Below, piece after piece: positions 42,301-50,455 of a stretch of DNA of 64,000 nt (position 1 is its first letter; the number at the start of each line of letters is the position of its first letter). Made by a program: the position numbers and the translations under genes. This stretch comes from DATKDP01 sp035546335 (GTDB lineage: Bacteria; Acidobacteriota; Thermoanaerobaculia; Gp7-AA8): positions 79,731 through 143,730 of the forward strand of contig DATKDP010000129.1 of NCBI GenBank assembly GCA_035546335.1. Direction: 5' to 3'. Below the pieces are notes generated by a model. It was given only the letters and a program-made list of their open reading frames with translations. It did no database searches and was not told where the DNA came from.

Positions 42301-42499
42301 CGGTGGACGACCGGCGGCGCCGGAGGATCTCAATCCCACCGGCGAACGCTGCCACGGCGAGGGCTGCTGCGGCGACGGCCTTCCAGAACTCGGCGGCCTC
42401 GTGATCGCTGAAAAGTGCCAGAAGAATGGCGAACAGGACGATCGACGAGAACGCCAGGGAGCCGGCGAGGAGTGTCTCGCGACGAGGACCGTTTTTCAT
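39311..42499 (-). CDS. Chemoreceptor (MCP) signalling domain fused to a dipeptide-binding-protein domain
   Basis: A 1062-residue protein. Two membrane helices (residues ~9-30 and ~40-58) are separated by only about ten residues, so there is no periplasmic sensor. Next comes a HAMP-like stretch (LLHRITAGDLTFRTRDIEET), a long MCP coiled coil with the hairpin tip near residues 310-335 (EIAGQTNLLALNAAIIAAQA, GERGKGFAVVADEIRDLSER), and from ~570 a complete SBP family 5 domain (RPGIRFHNGRPVTSADVRDT, SIGAGPFIVEEAIPGERV, RQAVNYAINRERINEKIFS). By topology the binding domain is cytoplasmic. Usual tip residues Glu and Arg of A-A-I-E-A-A-R are Ile and Gln here. Confidence 0.9.
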   Translation of the reverse strand: MKNGPRRETLLAGSLAFSSIVLFAILLALFSDHEAAEFWKAVAAAALAVAAFAGGIEILRRRRSSTDESPARLLHRITAGDLTFRTRDIEETAGSEEMAAALRALLLSLERTIRRFSQLATDVGAVSEQIGTRSRVLARSATLQLGSTETTAVSVTQIDESINSVQKTMENLSMNAEETSASILEMSASIEEVGRIADTLTEFVEETASAIQEMTASINEVATNTESFSSFAIETASSMVEMNATTEEIGKSAKNSSDLARYVTDAANDGREAVASSAEGMRKIQQSVEEAKIALNMLGERSEEIGEIVRVIDEIAGQTNLLALNAAIIAAQAGERGKGFAVVADEIRDLSERTSVSTEEIRTLIRNVQKGVERAAEHMTISAERVGEGVSLTSRAEQVLAKILDLTERSREAISEIARATEEQARGSQAATVAIEEVTKMIQQTAVATQQQSQTSTSIGEQAARVRDYMKHLKRAMDEQESGSRSISQAMENIMQGVSYVLEATSVLATESASIVKSMGAIKQGAREGNFSVSDLNQMASTLRHESSLLTQELHRFELPAPTDGGRVTTATVLPHKLTLDPAFCQFMALGFMNKAIHETLVQFGEGAELMPGLAERWEILEHGTIYRFHLRPGIRFHNGRPVTSADVRDTFLRLMSPELNSGGRWIMRNIKGAQGVMDGTSRTAEGLVVVDNQTIDIVLTEPLAFFLLLLSMPETGIIPVEETGEAIRSGLHSIGAGPFIVEEAIPGERVRLRRNPNHYASPHVDELTFRLDLKSARDVSDAFLRGEIDIAHGIPLAGVRDLRNDPRLAPYLLDTIQLHTSYLTYDCGSPPFDRVEVRQAVNYAINRERINEKIFSGLGVIAESLLPPGLIGYDTSLRGYSHDPDRARTLLRQAGLSSGFDIDYWTWDTDEFNNSGLIPLVLEDLAAVGIRTRVAQHTATEVREHQQKIGHGTLFAGNWYADFPDSDNFFFIFFHSESNTIRGMNYRNPELDALIEEARRTNDNERRAQIYRDLNRKTLEEAPVVYLFHDRFFVIHRPEVRGLRTYLVPPPVRYQSVWLEK

Positions 42500-42580
42500 C
42501 AGTATGCCGCCTGGATGCTACCATAAGGAGGCGATCGAACGACGATCGCCACCCGCCCTGATGCGAGCGTTCATGCCCTC

Positions 42581-43480
42581 GTGCACCGGTCGACGGATGC
42601 CGCCTTGACGACGTACTTCGCCACGCAACGCGCGCTCCTCGACGAGCATCTCGCCGCGATCGCCGCGGAAGCCTCGATGCCGGACGTTCTGAGGCCGGCG
42701 ATCGAGGCGGCGCTCCACGCTCCGGGAAAGCGCATCCGCGGAATCCTCACGCTCGCGGTCGGTGAGGCGTTGGGAGCTCGCGAGACTCGCCTGTTGGACG
42801 CCGCGGCGGGATTCGAGATGATTCACGCCTCATCGCTGATCCTCGACGATCTGCCTCCACTCGATGACGCGCAGTTGCGACGCGGCCTTCCGGCACTTCA
42901 CCGGCAGGTTGGAGAAGACCTCGCGATCCTGGCCGCCGTGGCGCTTCTCAATCACGGATACGCCGCCATCGTGAAGAATCACGCCCGGCTTTCCCCCCGG
43001 CGCTGGCCGCTGGCCGAGCTTCTCGAGCGCGTCTTTGCCGCCGTCGGATGGGATGGAACGATCGGCGGCGAAGCGGTCGACCTTCACAGCAGTGCCGAGT
43101 CGCTCGACTTCGCCACGCTGGAATACATCCATTCGAGGAAGACCGGTGCGCTCTTCGTCGCCGCTGCGTCAACGGGAGCGATCCTGGCCAACGCCGCCCC
43201 ACCGGCCCTTCGCTCGGTCGAAGCCTACGCAAAGAATCTGGGCCTCGCATTCCAGATCAGCGACGACATCCTCGACGTGACCGGGACGGCGGAGCGACTC
43301 GGCAAGGATGTCGGCAAGGACGAGGGAAAGCTGACCTTCGTCAAGCTGGCCGGCATCGAGGGCGCGAGGCAGATTGCCGGAGAGCTGATCGACACCTCGC
43401 TCGGAGCGATCGCCTCGCTGGGGGCTGCGGGAGCGCCGCTGAGGGATCTCGCGCAGATCGTGCGCGGGCGGATGTCGTGA
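42581..43480 (+). CDS. Polyprenyl (geranyl/farnesyl) diphosphate synthase
   Basis: A 299-residue all-helical prenyltransferase of the IspA type. The first Asp-rich motif is LILDDLPPLDDAQLRRG, the second FQISDDILDVTGT; the IPP-binding basic patch is APGKRIRGILTLAVGEALG. The residues before the first motif (FEMIHASSL) set chain length, probably C15-C20. GTG 42581 is the start. A hairpin lies 15 bp after the stop. It uses the IPP/DMAPP produced by IspH (33810). Confidence 0.92.
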   Translation: MHRSTDAALTTYFATQRALLDEHLAAIAAEASMPDVLRPAIEAALHAPGKRIRGILTLAVGEALGARETRLLDAAAGFEMIHASSLILDDLPPLDDAQLRRGLPALHRQVGEDLAILAAVALLNHGYAAIVKNHARLSPRRWPLAELLERVFAAVGWDGTIGGEAVDLHSSAESLDFATLEYIHSRKTGALFVAAASTGAILANAAPPALRSVEAYAKNLGLAFQISDDILDVTGTAERLGKDVGKDEGKLTFVKLAGIEGARQIAGELIDTSLGAIASLGAAGAPLRDLAQIVRGRMS

Positions 43481-43494
43481 TGTGGACGAAATGA

Positions 43495-43524
43495 CAAACG
43501 CCGCGACAGATGTCGCGGCGTTTG
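43495..43524 (+). terminator. Hairpin downstream of the polyprenyl synthase gene
   Basis: A perfect 14-bp inverted repeat, CAAACGCCGCGACA and TGTCGCGGCGTTTG, separated by GA, so the real loop is about 6 bases. It lies 15 bp after the stop. The TTTG at the end is a weak U-run, so it is plausibly a factor-independent terminator. Confidence 0.7.
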
Positions 43525-44037
43525 AGGGCTTGCCCTTCCATGCCGCCTGCGAGGTTAGCTGTCGGGTTCGGGCTGGATGCCCTTCCGGCTCTCGCCGGAT
43601 TCACCCCGGACGGTGGCAAGCCGTCTCTGACTCTGCGGGTCCCCCGCTCCCCGGTGCCGGGGATTTGGCTGACAAGCCGCCACCAAAGGCGGCAAAGACA
43701 ATGTGAGGTCTGGTCGCTGCTTTGTCAATGACGAAGAGCGGCGCCTGCGAGTCATTTCGAAGGGATGCAAGGACTCCAGCCGGTGGTGGAGCGAGCGACA
43801 CCACCGGAAACGAAGGAGCGAATGGTTCACCAACGTCGCACCCCGAACGGGGGTGCGAGGAAGACCGGCCATCCTTGCCGCTTCGGGCGTCAACCGGCAC
43901 ATTAGTATCACCTCGCCCCATGCGACCTGCCGGACGACTCGGACGAAATAAAAGGGCTCTAGGGGGTCGTTTCGTTGACATCGCCTCCGAGTTGCCGCTA
44001 TCGTGTCGCGGCCCCGAGGCGCGCCTCACGGCGCCCT
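43525..44037. other. ~510-bp gene-free region with repeats, before the tRNA
   Basis: No convincing gene. It holds a family C element (43753-43814), a GCACCCC-GAA-CGGGGGTGC-type hairpin near 43834, and short GC palindromes around 43600-43690 (CCGGTGCCGG, GCCGCC/GGCGGC). Frames across it (43482-44095) are repeat-derived. The promoter for the tRNA should lie at the right end. Confidence 0.6.
43753..43814. repeat. Family C hairpin element (inverted orientation)
   Basis: CGAAGGGATGCA, CTCCAGCCGGTGGTG and CACCACCGGAAACGA in order, the reverse complement of the 6888-6957 element. The GGTGGTG hairpin is intact; the CATCCC arm is partly degraded (TCATTTCGAAGGGATG). Confidence 0.8.
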
Positions 44038-44113
<76 letters not shown>

Positions 44114-44193
44114 TCGCCGCGACTCCCTGTCGTGGCCGGCGCAGCCGCCAATTCAAACCTCCATCGACTCTCGTTTCTGGAGCTCGAGGCACG

Positions 44194-44762
44194 TTACTTC
44201 TTGCCCCGCGGGCTCGACCGGCGCCTGCCGACTGGCGATTCCCGTTGAATTGACACCGGTTCTTGCCCTCCCGGAGCGGGAGCGTCGGCTATCGCGTCCG
44301 CCGAGTCGGCTACCGCGCCATCAACCTTCCGCACCATGTCGGATCCTTCGTCCGTGGTCTCGCAGTGCTCATACTCGCCGGCAAACGATGGCGGTGCAAG
44401 CTCCTCCGACCCGAGCGTGTTTTCCCACCGAACGAGCTCGCTGAAGGAGACGAAGCGCACAGCGAGCCCGACGTCGAGCGCCGAGGCGAGCCGAACCTGA
44501 GCGTCGTCAGACTGTGCTGTGCGTAATCACGAGACTCGTACTTCGACACATCGCTTTGCGCGCATCCTGCGGCTCGGGCCAGATCGGCCTGGCTCCAGCC
44601 CCGGCGTGCGCGCATCGAGCGCAATTGCATCGCAAGGCCGATTCTGATGTGCCGTGCCACGAGCTCTTCCCGAACTTCCTTCTTCGTCAGGCGCGTCAGG
44701 CGCTCAGGGAGATTCGGTTCATCCGAGATCAACAGTTTCGCTGGTGGCTGTTCCATTTTCAA
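44194..44762 (-). pseudogene. XRE-family regulator broken by a frameshift
   Basis: The first part encodes an XRE helix-turn-helix: GLAMQLRSMRARRGWSQADL, ARAAGCAQSDVSKYESRDYA, QHSLTTLR. The expected continuation, LASALDVGLAVRFVSFSELV followed by RWENTLGSEELAPPSFAGEY, is encoded in the next frame. The break is near 44488-44499 in AGGTTCGGCTCG, where about one base is missing or two are extra. The intact protein would be ~189 residues. It lies 80 bp past the tRNA, a common insertion place for mobile or TA genes. A sequencing error cannot be excluded. Confidence 0.7.
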
Positions 44763-44836
44763 TTTCCTGTTCCTGTTCCCGCGCCCGGTCTCTGACTCTC
44801 AAATTTCAAATATTTTTGGGTAGTCTTTTCAGACCC

Positions 44837-45349
44837 TCACCGTTTCTTTCGCGCCGCGACCGGTTGGATGCAGACCTTGTCGAAGTCGGCGAAGACCTCG
44901 CCGAGGGTCGCATTCAGCTCATCCATGGTTCCCTCCTGGGCGGAGAGCGCGTAGAGGAGGTCGACGATCCGCTGTGATGATTTCGCCTGCGCCAGGCCTG
45001 CCGGGGTCACGCAGAGCGATTTCTCCAGCGACGCAACCACCGCCGGATCGGTGAAGAGCACGCGCTGGATGAAGGCGACCGACATCGTGAATCGCCGGGG
45101 CTGCCCATCGTTCTCATCCGGATGGAAGGCGACGATGCTCAGCTTCCAGTCTCCTCCGTGGCTGACGTAGATGATGTCGGGATTCGAGCGAAACCGGCTC
45201 GACAGCCCTCGCGTGATCATGGCTCGAAGTACCGGGGGGGCGTCGATGGCGACCTCCACCCGCGGCTTGTACTCATCAGCAGCGGCGAGCGGAAGAGTCG
45301 CCAGGCTCAGAATCAACGCGGCAATGCAGAAGGTGATCGAGTGTCTCAT
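44837..45349 (-). CDS. Exported protein of unknown function
   Basis: A 170-residue protein with a signal peptide (FCIAALILSLATLPLAAAD). The mature part has RVEVAIDAPPVLRAMITRGL, a strand with SHGGDWKLSIVAFHPDENDG, and a helical C-terminal half (AQAKSSQRIVDLLYALSAQE). No family is recognised. The start at ATG 45349 fits the signal peptide. It is transcribed away from rnc. Confidence 0.65.
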   Translation of the reverse strand: MRHSITFCIAALILSLATLPLAAADEYKPRVEVAIDAPPVLRAMITRGLSSRFRSNPDIIYVSHGGDWKLSIVAFHPDENDGQPRRFTMSVAFIQRVLFTDPAVVASLEKSLCVTPAGLAQAKSSQRIVDLLYALSAQEGTMDELNATLGEVFADFDKVCIQPVAARKKR

Positions 45350-45427
45350 CGGAGTGGATTCCTCACAGGAGTCGGGAAGTCGGTCGACTCTGGGACGAAC
45401 CACGAAACGGAACGTTCTCTTCCGGCG

Positions 45428-46186
45428 GTGAATCGCCTTTCATTGTCGGCTATACTCGACGGGCGATTGACCGACGATCAAGCCACCCTCAGCGCCTTCG
45501 AAGCCAGGCTCGGATACAGGTTCGAGAGCCGTGACCTGCTGGTTCGTGCGCTGACGCACAAATCGTTCTCTCACGAATCGCGCGGTCGCGATGCGCCGGA
45601 CAACGAGACGTTCGAGTTTCTCGGCGATTCCGTTCTCGGGTTCGTCATCGGCGACCTTCTGTTCCGCCGTTTCAGCGATCAGGACGAAGGGGCGCTCTCG
45701 AAGATGAAGGCGTATCTGGTCAGCTCCACCATTCTGGCGAGAAAGGCGCGGGACTACGGGATGGGCGAGGTCCTGCTGCTGGGGGTGGGGGAGGAAAAGT
45801 CCGGCGGGCGGAACAAGGACTCGCTTCTGGCCAATCTGTTCGAGGCCGTCATTGCTGCCGTCTACCTCGACGGAGGAATCGACGCGGCGCGCAATCTGAT
45901 CGGAGACTCGTTCCAGGCCGACCTCGAGGCGATCGACCGGACGGACCTGCTCTTCCACGATTACAAGACTGCACTTCAGGAGCTGGCGCAGGGGATGGGC
46001 CTCGCTCTGCCTGACTACGTCGTCATCGAGGAGCTCGGGCCCGATCACGACAAGCGCTTCGTCGTCGAAGTGCGCGTCAGCAACGCGATGGCCTGCCGTG
46101 GTGAAGGATCCTCGAAGAAGGAAGCCCAGCAGGAGGCGGCGCGCCACGCGCTCGAGCAATACAACGATCGTCGCAACGGCGCCTGA
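45428..46186 (+). CDS. rnc: Ribonuclease III
   Basis: A 252-residue double-strand-specific RNase for rRNA and mRNA processing. The catalytic signature is NETFEFLGDSVLGFVIGDLL, with a second acidic region in LLANLFEAVIAAVYLDGG and a C-terminal dsRNA-binding domain (DYKTALQELAQGMGLALP, RGEGSSKKEAQQEAARHALE). Asn stands where E. coli has metal-ligand Asp114 in L-A-D-x-x-E-A. The start is probably GTG 45428; TTG 45467 would give a shorter form. EnvC follows after 7 bp. Confidence 0.92.
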   Translation: MNRLSLSAILDGRLTDDQATLSAFEARLGYRFESRDLLVRALTHKSFSHESRGRDAPDNETFEFLGDSVLGFVIGDLLFRRFSDQDEGALSKMKAYLVSSTILARKARDYGMGEVLLLGVGEEKSGGRNKDSLLANLFEAVIAAVYLDGGIDAARNLIGDSFQADLEAIDRTDLLFHDYKTALQELAQGMGLALPDYVVIEELGPDHDKRFVVEVRVSNAMACRGEGSSKKEAQQEAARHALEQYNDRRNGA

Positions 46187-46193
46187 ATCCCCC

Positions 46194-47366
46194 GTGAGCC
46201 TCCGTTCCCTGAAGAGGTTGCTTCCGCCGGCGATGGCCGCCATTCTGCTCGCCGCCGCGCTGATTCCCGGCGCGGTGACCCAGGGAGCAATGCAGGCGGG
46301 CTCGACGGATCCCGATCTCGACTCTGTGCGCCAGGAGATGGGGAAACTGCGCTCGCGCCTCCGGACGCTTCGAGCACAGGCGAAGACGGCCGAGCAGGAG
46401 ATGGAGGTGATCCAGCTCGAGCTCGCCATCCGCAGCAGAGAAGCGGCGATGGCAATCGAGATTCAGACCGAGGTCGACAGCGATCTGGTGGAAGCCGAGC
46501 GTCGGCTCGGTCTTCTGAATGAAGAGATCGATCGCCAGCGACGGCATCTGTCCGGCCGAATGAGCACGCTGTATCGCCTCGGCGGCCTCAGTTACCTCCG
46601 CATTCTGATGTCGCTCGACAGCAAGACGAGCCCTCTCGAGGCCATATCCATGCTCACCTACATGATCGGCCGCGATGCGCGGGCGGTGGCACGTTTCCAG
46701 GCGAGCCGGAGAGTGCTCGCCGAACGTCAGGCCGAGCTTTCGACGCGGCGAGCCCGTGTCGATCTCGCGCGGCGCGACGTCGAGCGAAGTCTTCAGGCGA
46801 TGGCGGAGGCGCAGAAGGAGAAGGAAGCGGTTCTCACGCGCCTGCAGTCGGAGTCCACCGTCTCGGCCCGGCGTCTGGCCGAGCTGGAAGAGAAGGCGCG
46901 CCGGCTCGAGCGGCTGTTCTCGCTGCTCTACGGACATCATGGGGAACATTCCACACTGGCTGTGAGCATCGCCGAATTCCAGGGGGCGCTCGAATGGCCG
47001 GTCCGCGGCGCGATCCTCGAGGCCTTCGGGCCTCACAGAAATCCGAGGTTCGCCACGGTGACAGTGAACAACGGGATGAAGATCGAGGCGGCGGCGGGCT
47101 CACCGGTGCACGCCATCTTTCATGGAACAGTTTTGTTTTCTCAATGGTTCAAGGGATACGGTACTCTCGTGATCGTGGATCACGGGAATCGGGTGTTCTC
47201 GCTCTATGGAAACACACAGTCGCCGAGGGTCTCCGTCGGTGACCGCATCACGCCGCGGCAGGTGATCGCGACCGTGGCGGACACTGAGGATCAGACACGC
47301 GCGTATCTCTATTTCGAGATGCGCGAGAACAACAAGCCGACGAATCCCGGAAAATGGTTACGCTGA
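46194..47366 (+). CDS. envC: EnvC-like murein hydrolase activator
   Basis: A 390-residue exported protein (signal MAAILLAAALIPGAVTQG). A long coiled coil (residues ~40-250, e.g. KLRSRLRTLRAQAKTAEQEM) leads to a LytM/M23-like domain. Catalytic His positions are changed: SLYGNTQSP where active enzymes have Y-x-H, and YLYFEMRENN in place of H-L-H-F-E-I-R. As in E. coli EnvC, it should activate amidases, not cut itself. GTG 46194 is the start; ctpA follows at once, a conserved order. Confidence 0.88.
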   Translation: MSLRSLKRLLPPAMAAILLAAALIPGAVTQGAMQAGSTDPDLDSVRQEMGKLRSRLRTLRAQAKTAEQEMEVIQLELAIRSREAAMAIEIQTEVDSDLVEAERRLGLLNEEIDRQRRHLSGRMSTLYRLGGLSYLRILMSLDSKTSPLEAISMLTYMIGRDARAVARFQASRRVLAERQAELSTRRARVDLARRDVERSLQAMAEAQKEKEAVLTRLQSESTVSARRLAELEEKARRLERLFSLLYGHHGEHSTLAVSIAEFQGALEWPVRGAILEAFGPHRNPRFATVTVNNGMKIEAAAGSPVHAIFHGTVLFSQWFKGYGTLVIVDHGNRVFSLYGNTQSPRVSVGDRITPRQVIATVADTEDQTRAYLYFEMRENNKPTNPGKWLR

Positions 47367-47367
47367 C

Positions 47368-48558
47368 ATGATCGAAAAGAAAAAACTCGCGTTCCTCGCA
47401 CTCTCCATCGTGATGATGCTCAGTATTCTGACTGTCGCCGTCTTCGGACAGGTGCCTCAGCGGTCGGACATCTATCGCTACCTCAGCATCTTCACCGAGG
47501 TCTTCTCACTCGTTCGCAACAACTACGTCGAGGAAGTCGCGCCGGAACATCTCGTCGAGGGGGCGTTCTCCGGTGTGACGGATGCCGTCGACGAGTTCAG
47601 TTACTACATCTCGCCGTCGCAGATGGCGGACTACCGGGCGTTCACCTCCATCGCGCGATCGGGAGTCGGACTCGTGGTGACCAAACGTTATGGCTACGCC
47701 TACGTCATCGCGGCGATCGAATCGTCCCCCGCCGCCGAGGCGGGGATCCAGTCGGGTGACTTCATCGAGCAGATCGACGGTCAGCCGACCGCGAAGATGG
47801 CGGTGTGGCAGATCGAATCGGCGCTGGAGGGGAAGCAAGGGCGGCCGACGAGCGTGGTCGTTCTGCGCGGAGGAATGAGCAAGCGCGAGGAAGTGAGCTG
47901 GGTCCGCAAACCGTTCTCTCCCCAGGCGCCCACGCTCGACTATTACGGCGCCGTCGCTTACATCAAGATTCCGTACTTCAGCAGCGGAACGGCCGCGCGC
48001 TTCGCTGAACGCCTCGCCGAGGTTCGCACCTCCGGAAAGCAGAAGCTGATTGTCGACCTGCGCGGAAACGCAGGAGACAACATCGATGAAGCCATCGAGG
48101 CCGTCGATCATCTTCTCGCTCGCGGTGTCATCACCACGCTCACCGGCCGTCGTGTCGATGCAAAACGGTGGGAAGCGAATCCGGGAACCAGCTATGACGG
48201 CCAGGTGAACGTTCTCGTCGATACCTCGACCGCTTCAGGCGCCGAGATTTTCGCCGCCGGCATCCTCGAGAACAAGAGGGGAGGCGTCGTCGGCATTGGC
48301 ACGTACGGCAAGGCCATCGTGCAGCGATTCATCGTTCTTCCCTCCGGCGGCGGGCTGAACATGACCATCGGTCATTACACGACTCCCGATCTCAGGCTGA
48401 TCAAAGAGCGCGGCGTCAGGCCGGACGTCATGGTCGATCTCACTGCGAGCTCGGTCCAGGAAGACCCGAAGAAAAAAGAGGATGTCATCCTCAAGAAGGC
48501 CCTCTCACTCTTCGGCGAGCCGTTACCGGCCGCTGCTGCGGAGAAGGTCGCCGCCTGA
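47368..48558 (+). CDS. ctpA: C-terminal processing peptidase, S41 family
   Basis: A 396-residue protein with a signal/anchor (LSIVMMLSILTVAVFGQ), an N-terminal helical region, a PDZ domain (GYAYVIAAIESSPAAEAGIQ, SGDFIEQIDGQPT) and the S41 catalytic core: Ser in DTSTASGAEIFAAGI and Lys in GIGTYGKAIVQ. These proteases degrade or process envelope proteins and often regulate cell-wall hydrolases. It starts 1 bp after the EnvC stop and overlaps the next gene (TGATG). Confidence 0.93.
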   Translation: MIEKKKLAFLALSIVMMLSILTVAVFGQVPQRSDIYRYLSIFTEVFSLVRNNYVEEVAPEHLVEGAFSGVTDAVDEFSYYISPSQMADYRAFTSIARSGVGLVVTKRYGYAYVIAAIESSPAAEAGIQSGDFIEQIDGQPTAKMAVWQIESALEGKQGRPTSVVVLRGGMSKREEVSWVRKPFSPQAPTLDYYGAVAYIKIPYFSSGTAARFAERLAEVRTSGKQKLIVDLRGNAGDNIDEAIEAVDHLLARGVITTLTGRRVDAKRWEANPGTSYDGQVNVLVDTSTASGAEIFAAGILENKRGGVVGIGTYGKAIVQRFIVLPSGGGLNMTIGHYTTPDLRLIKERGVRPDVMVDLTASSVQEDPKKKEDVILKKALSLFGEPLPAAAAEKVAA

Positions 48559-49640
48559 TGCGCCGTCCGGCTGGTGGCGGAAGTCGCGCCTTTCGGCGGG
48601 TCGCTCTCATCCTGGCGCTCCCGCTGCTCGTCGGTCTCCTCTATCTCGGATGGCAGTGGTCGCGAAAGGGCTCTGATCAGGCAACGACGACCGTTGCAAC
48701 GGCCGGATCGCTGATCGCGGACGTCGAACGCGAGGGAATCAGCGACGCTCGCATCGTCCGGGCCGGCAACGATCTGGTCATCGAAACCTACGAAGCGCCG
48801 GAGACCGTGGCGAAACGTCTCCAGGAGCGACTTCCCGGGTCGAAGGTGACGCGCGGGGTGGCCGGAGATTTCGTGCTCAGCCGGCCGGAGGAAAAGGGGA
48901 CCGTGCGCGTCCGCCGGTTTACGCCGGCTGATTCGGGAGCCGGTCTCGAAGATTCCGCCGCTGGCCTTTCGGTGGGGGGCAGCGGATCGGTGGCGATCAT
49001 CCTCGACGATGCCGGTTTCGATCTCCGCGCAGTGAGCGATCTTCTCGGCCTTGGTGTGACGCTCAATTTCGCGATTCTGCCGAACGCTCCGCATGCCGGC
49101 GAGGCGGCCGAACTGCTGCGGCACCAGAATGCGGAGATTCTCTGCCATCTTCCGATGGAGCCTGTCGGATTCCCGTCGGTGTCCCCGGGAGAGGGATCGG
49201 TGCTGACTTCGATGAGCGGCGATGAGATCCAGAAGGCGGTTCGCAGCGCCGTGGAAGCGGTTCCCGGCGCCGTCGGCGTGAGCAATCACATGAGCTCGCG
49301 GGCGACCGCCGACCGGCGCGTGATGACCGAGGTGGCTGCGGCGCTCCCGCCGGGATGGTACTTCATCGATTCGCGGACCACCGCGGACAGTCTGGCCGGC
49401 GAGATCGCCAGAGGGGTAGGGCTCCGCACTGCGGCTCGCGATATTTTCCTCGACGACACCAGGACCGAAGATGCGATTCGAGCGCAGCTCGCCGCCCTGG
49501 TCCGGCTCGCCGGCGAGAAGGGATCGGCCGTGGGCGTGGGTCACCTCGCACCAGAGACGCTGAAAGTGCTTCGTGAGGATCTCCCGCTATATCAGCAGAG
49601 AGGGACTCGCTTCGTCCGAGCGAGCGATGTGGTGAAGTGA
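48558..49640 (+). CDS. Divergent polysaccharide deacetylase (YibQ/DUF610)
   Basis: A 360-residue protein with one N-terminal membrane helix (VALILALPLLVGLLYLGWQW), a variable ~110-residue linker domain and a deacetylase-like barrel: AIILDDAGFDLRAVSDLL, LNFAILPNAPHAGEAAELL, EILCHLPMEP, GVSNHMSSRATADRRVM and FIDSRTTADS. It is the usual third member of the envC-ctpA-yibQ cluster, probably acting on a cell-envelope glycan. ATG 48558 shares a base with the ctpA stop. Confidence 0.88.
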   Translation: MRRPAGGGSRAFRRVALILALPLLVGLLYLGWQWSRKGSDQATTTVATAGSLIADVEREGISDARIVRAGNDLVIETYEAPETVAKRLQERLPGSKVTRGVAGDFVLSRPEEKGTVRVRRFTPADSGAGLEDSAAGLSVGGSGSVAIILDDAGFDLRAVSDLLGLGVTLNFAILPNAPHAGEAAELLRHQNAEILCHLPMEPVGFPSVSPGEGSVLTSMSGDEIQKAVRSAVEAVPGAVGVSNHMSSRATADRRVMTEVAAALPPGWYFIDSRTTADSLAGEIARGVGLRTAARDIFLDDTRTEDAIRAQLAALVRLAGEKGSAVGVGHLAPETLKVLREDLPLYQQRGTRFVRASDVVK

Positions 49641-49701
49641 TCTGCTCCTCGCGCTCTTTCTGATCGAGCTCGCTGCGGGCCTCTGTCTGCTGCTTCCGCT
49701 T

Positions 49702-50409
49702 GTGGGAAGACGCAACGCGGGGGTCAAGTTCTATCGCCTCGTTCTCATCACCTCGGCGGCTCTGATTCTCACCGCCACAATTGCACATCTGCTGGCAGGG
49801 CGCCGCGGTCTGGCGTTCGCCGACGCGATCTTTCTCGTCGCCGTCGTGATCGTCTATCTGGTGTTGCGATATCCGAAGCGGCTGATCTTCAGGTTGAGCG
49901 TCGCACTGCTCGGCGGCACTTGCCTCGCCGTTCCGATCCTCGCGTTCCATGCCGCGGTGATGCCGTCGCACCTGCTGCTTTCCATCGCCGGCGCGATTTC
50001 GTCGTCCGCTCTGCTCGGCAGCGTCACCCTGGCGATGCTCCTAGGACACTGGTATCTGGTGGTCAGGGGCATGGCGATCGATCCGCTCGCTCGACTGACC
50101 GTCGTCGCCCTCGGTGCGATGATTCTCAAGCTGCTCGTCGTCGGCTCGTCGATCGGGCTGCTCGTCCCCGAGGGTCTGGAGCGCGGCACGGACCTGCACA
50201 GACTCCTGTTCCGTGAGGGGATCTTCTTCTGGATGCGGGTGGGATGGGGGCTTTTGGCGCCCCCGGCGCTCTATCCGATGATTCGAGGGACGGTGAAGCT
50301 GCACTCCACGATGGCGGCCACCGGGATCCTCTATGTGGCGGTCGTTGCCGTGGTGATCGGCGAGGTGCTGGGCGGCTATCTGTCGATGCTGATCAGACTG
50401 CCGTTGTGA
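49702..50409 (+). CDS. Integral membrane protein, unknown function
   Basis: A 235-residue protein from GTG 49702 with six or seven membrane segments, no recognised family. The frame stays open upstream to just after the yibQ stop and encodes another hydrophobic stretch (DLLLALFLIELAAGLCLLLP), which looks like the true first helix. The only start for it would be a non-standard codon such as CTG 49642, so the N-terminus is uncertain. Confidence 0.65.
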   Translation: MGRRNAGVKFYRLVLITSAALILTATIAHLLAGRRGLAFADAIFLVAVVIVYLVLRYPKRLIFRLSVALLGGTCLAVPILAFHAAVMPSHLLLSIAGAISSSALLGSVTLAMLLGHWYLVVRGMAIDPLARLTVVALGAMILKLLVVGSSIGLLVPEGLERGTDLHRLLFREGIFFWMRVGWGLLAPPALYPMIRGTVKLHSTMAATGILYVAVVAVVIGEVLGGYLSMLIRLPL

Positions 50410-50418
50410 GACGGCGAT

Positions 50419-50437
50419 GATTGAAATATATACAATC
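50419..50437. promoter_or_regulatory. Palindromic operator candidate before vapB
   Basis: GATTG-AAATATATA-CAATC, AT-rich in a GC-rich setting, 18 bp before the antitoxin start. It contains a possible -10 (TATATA). VapB antitoxins usually repress from such palindromes. Confidence 0.55.
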
Positions 50438-50455
50438 GTCCAGACGTCTACATGC

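Noticed and set aside
45122..45427. N-terminal extension of the RNase III frame
   Set aside because: The extra ~100 residues are antisense to the signal-peptide gene and have no RNase III similarity.
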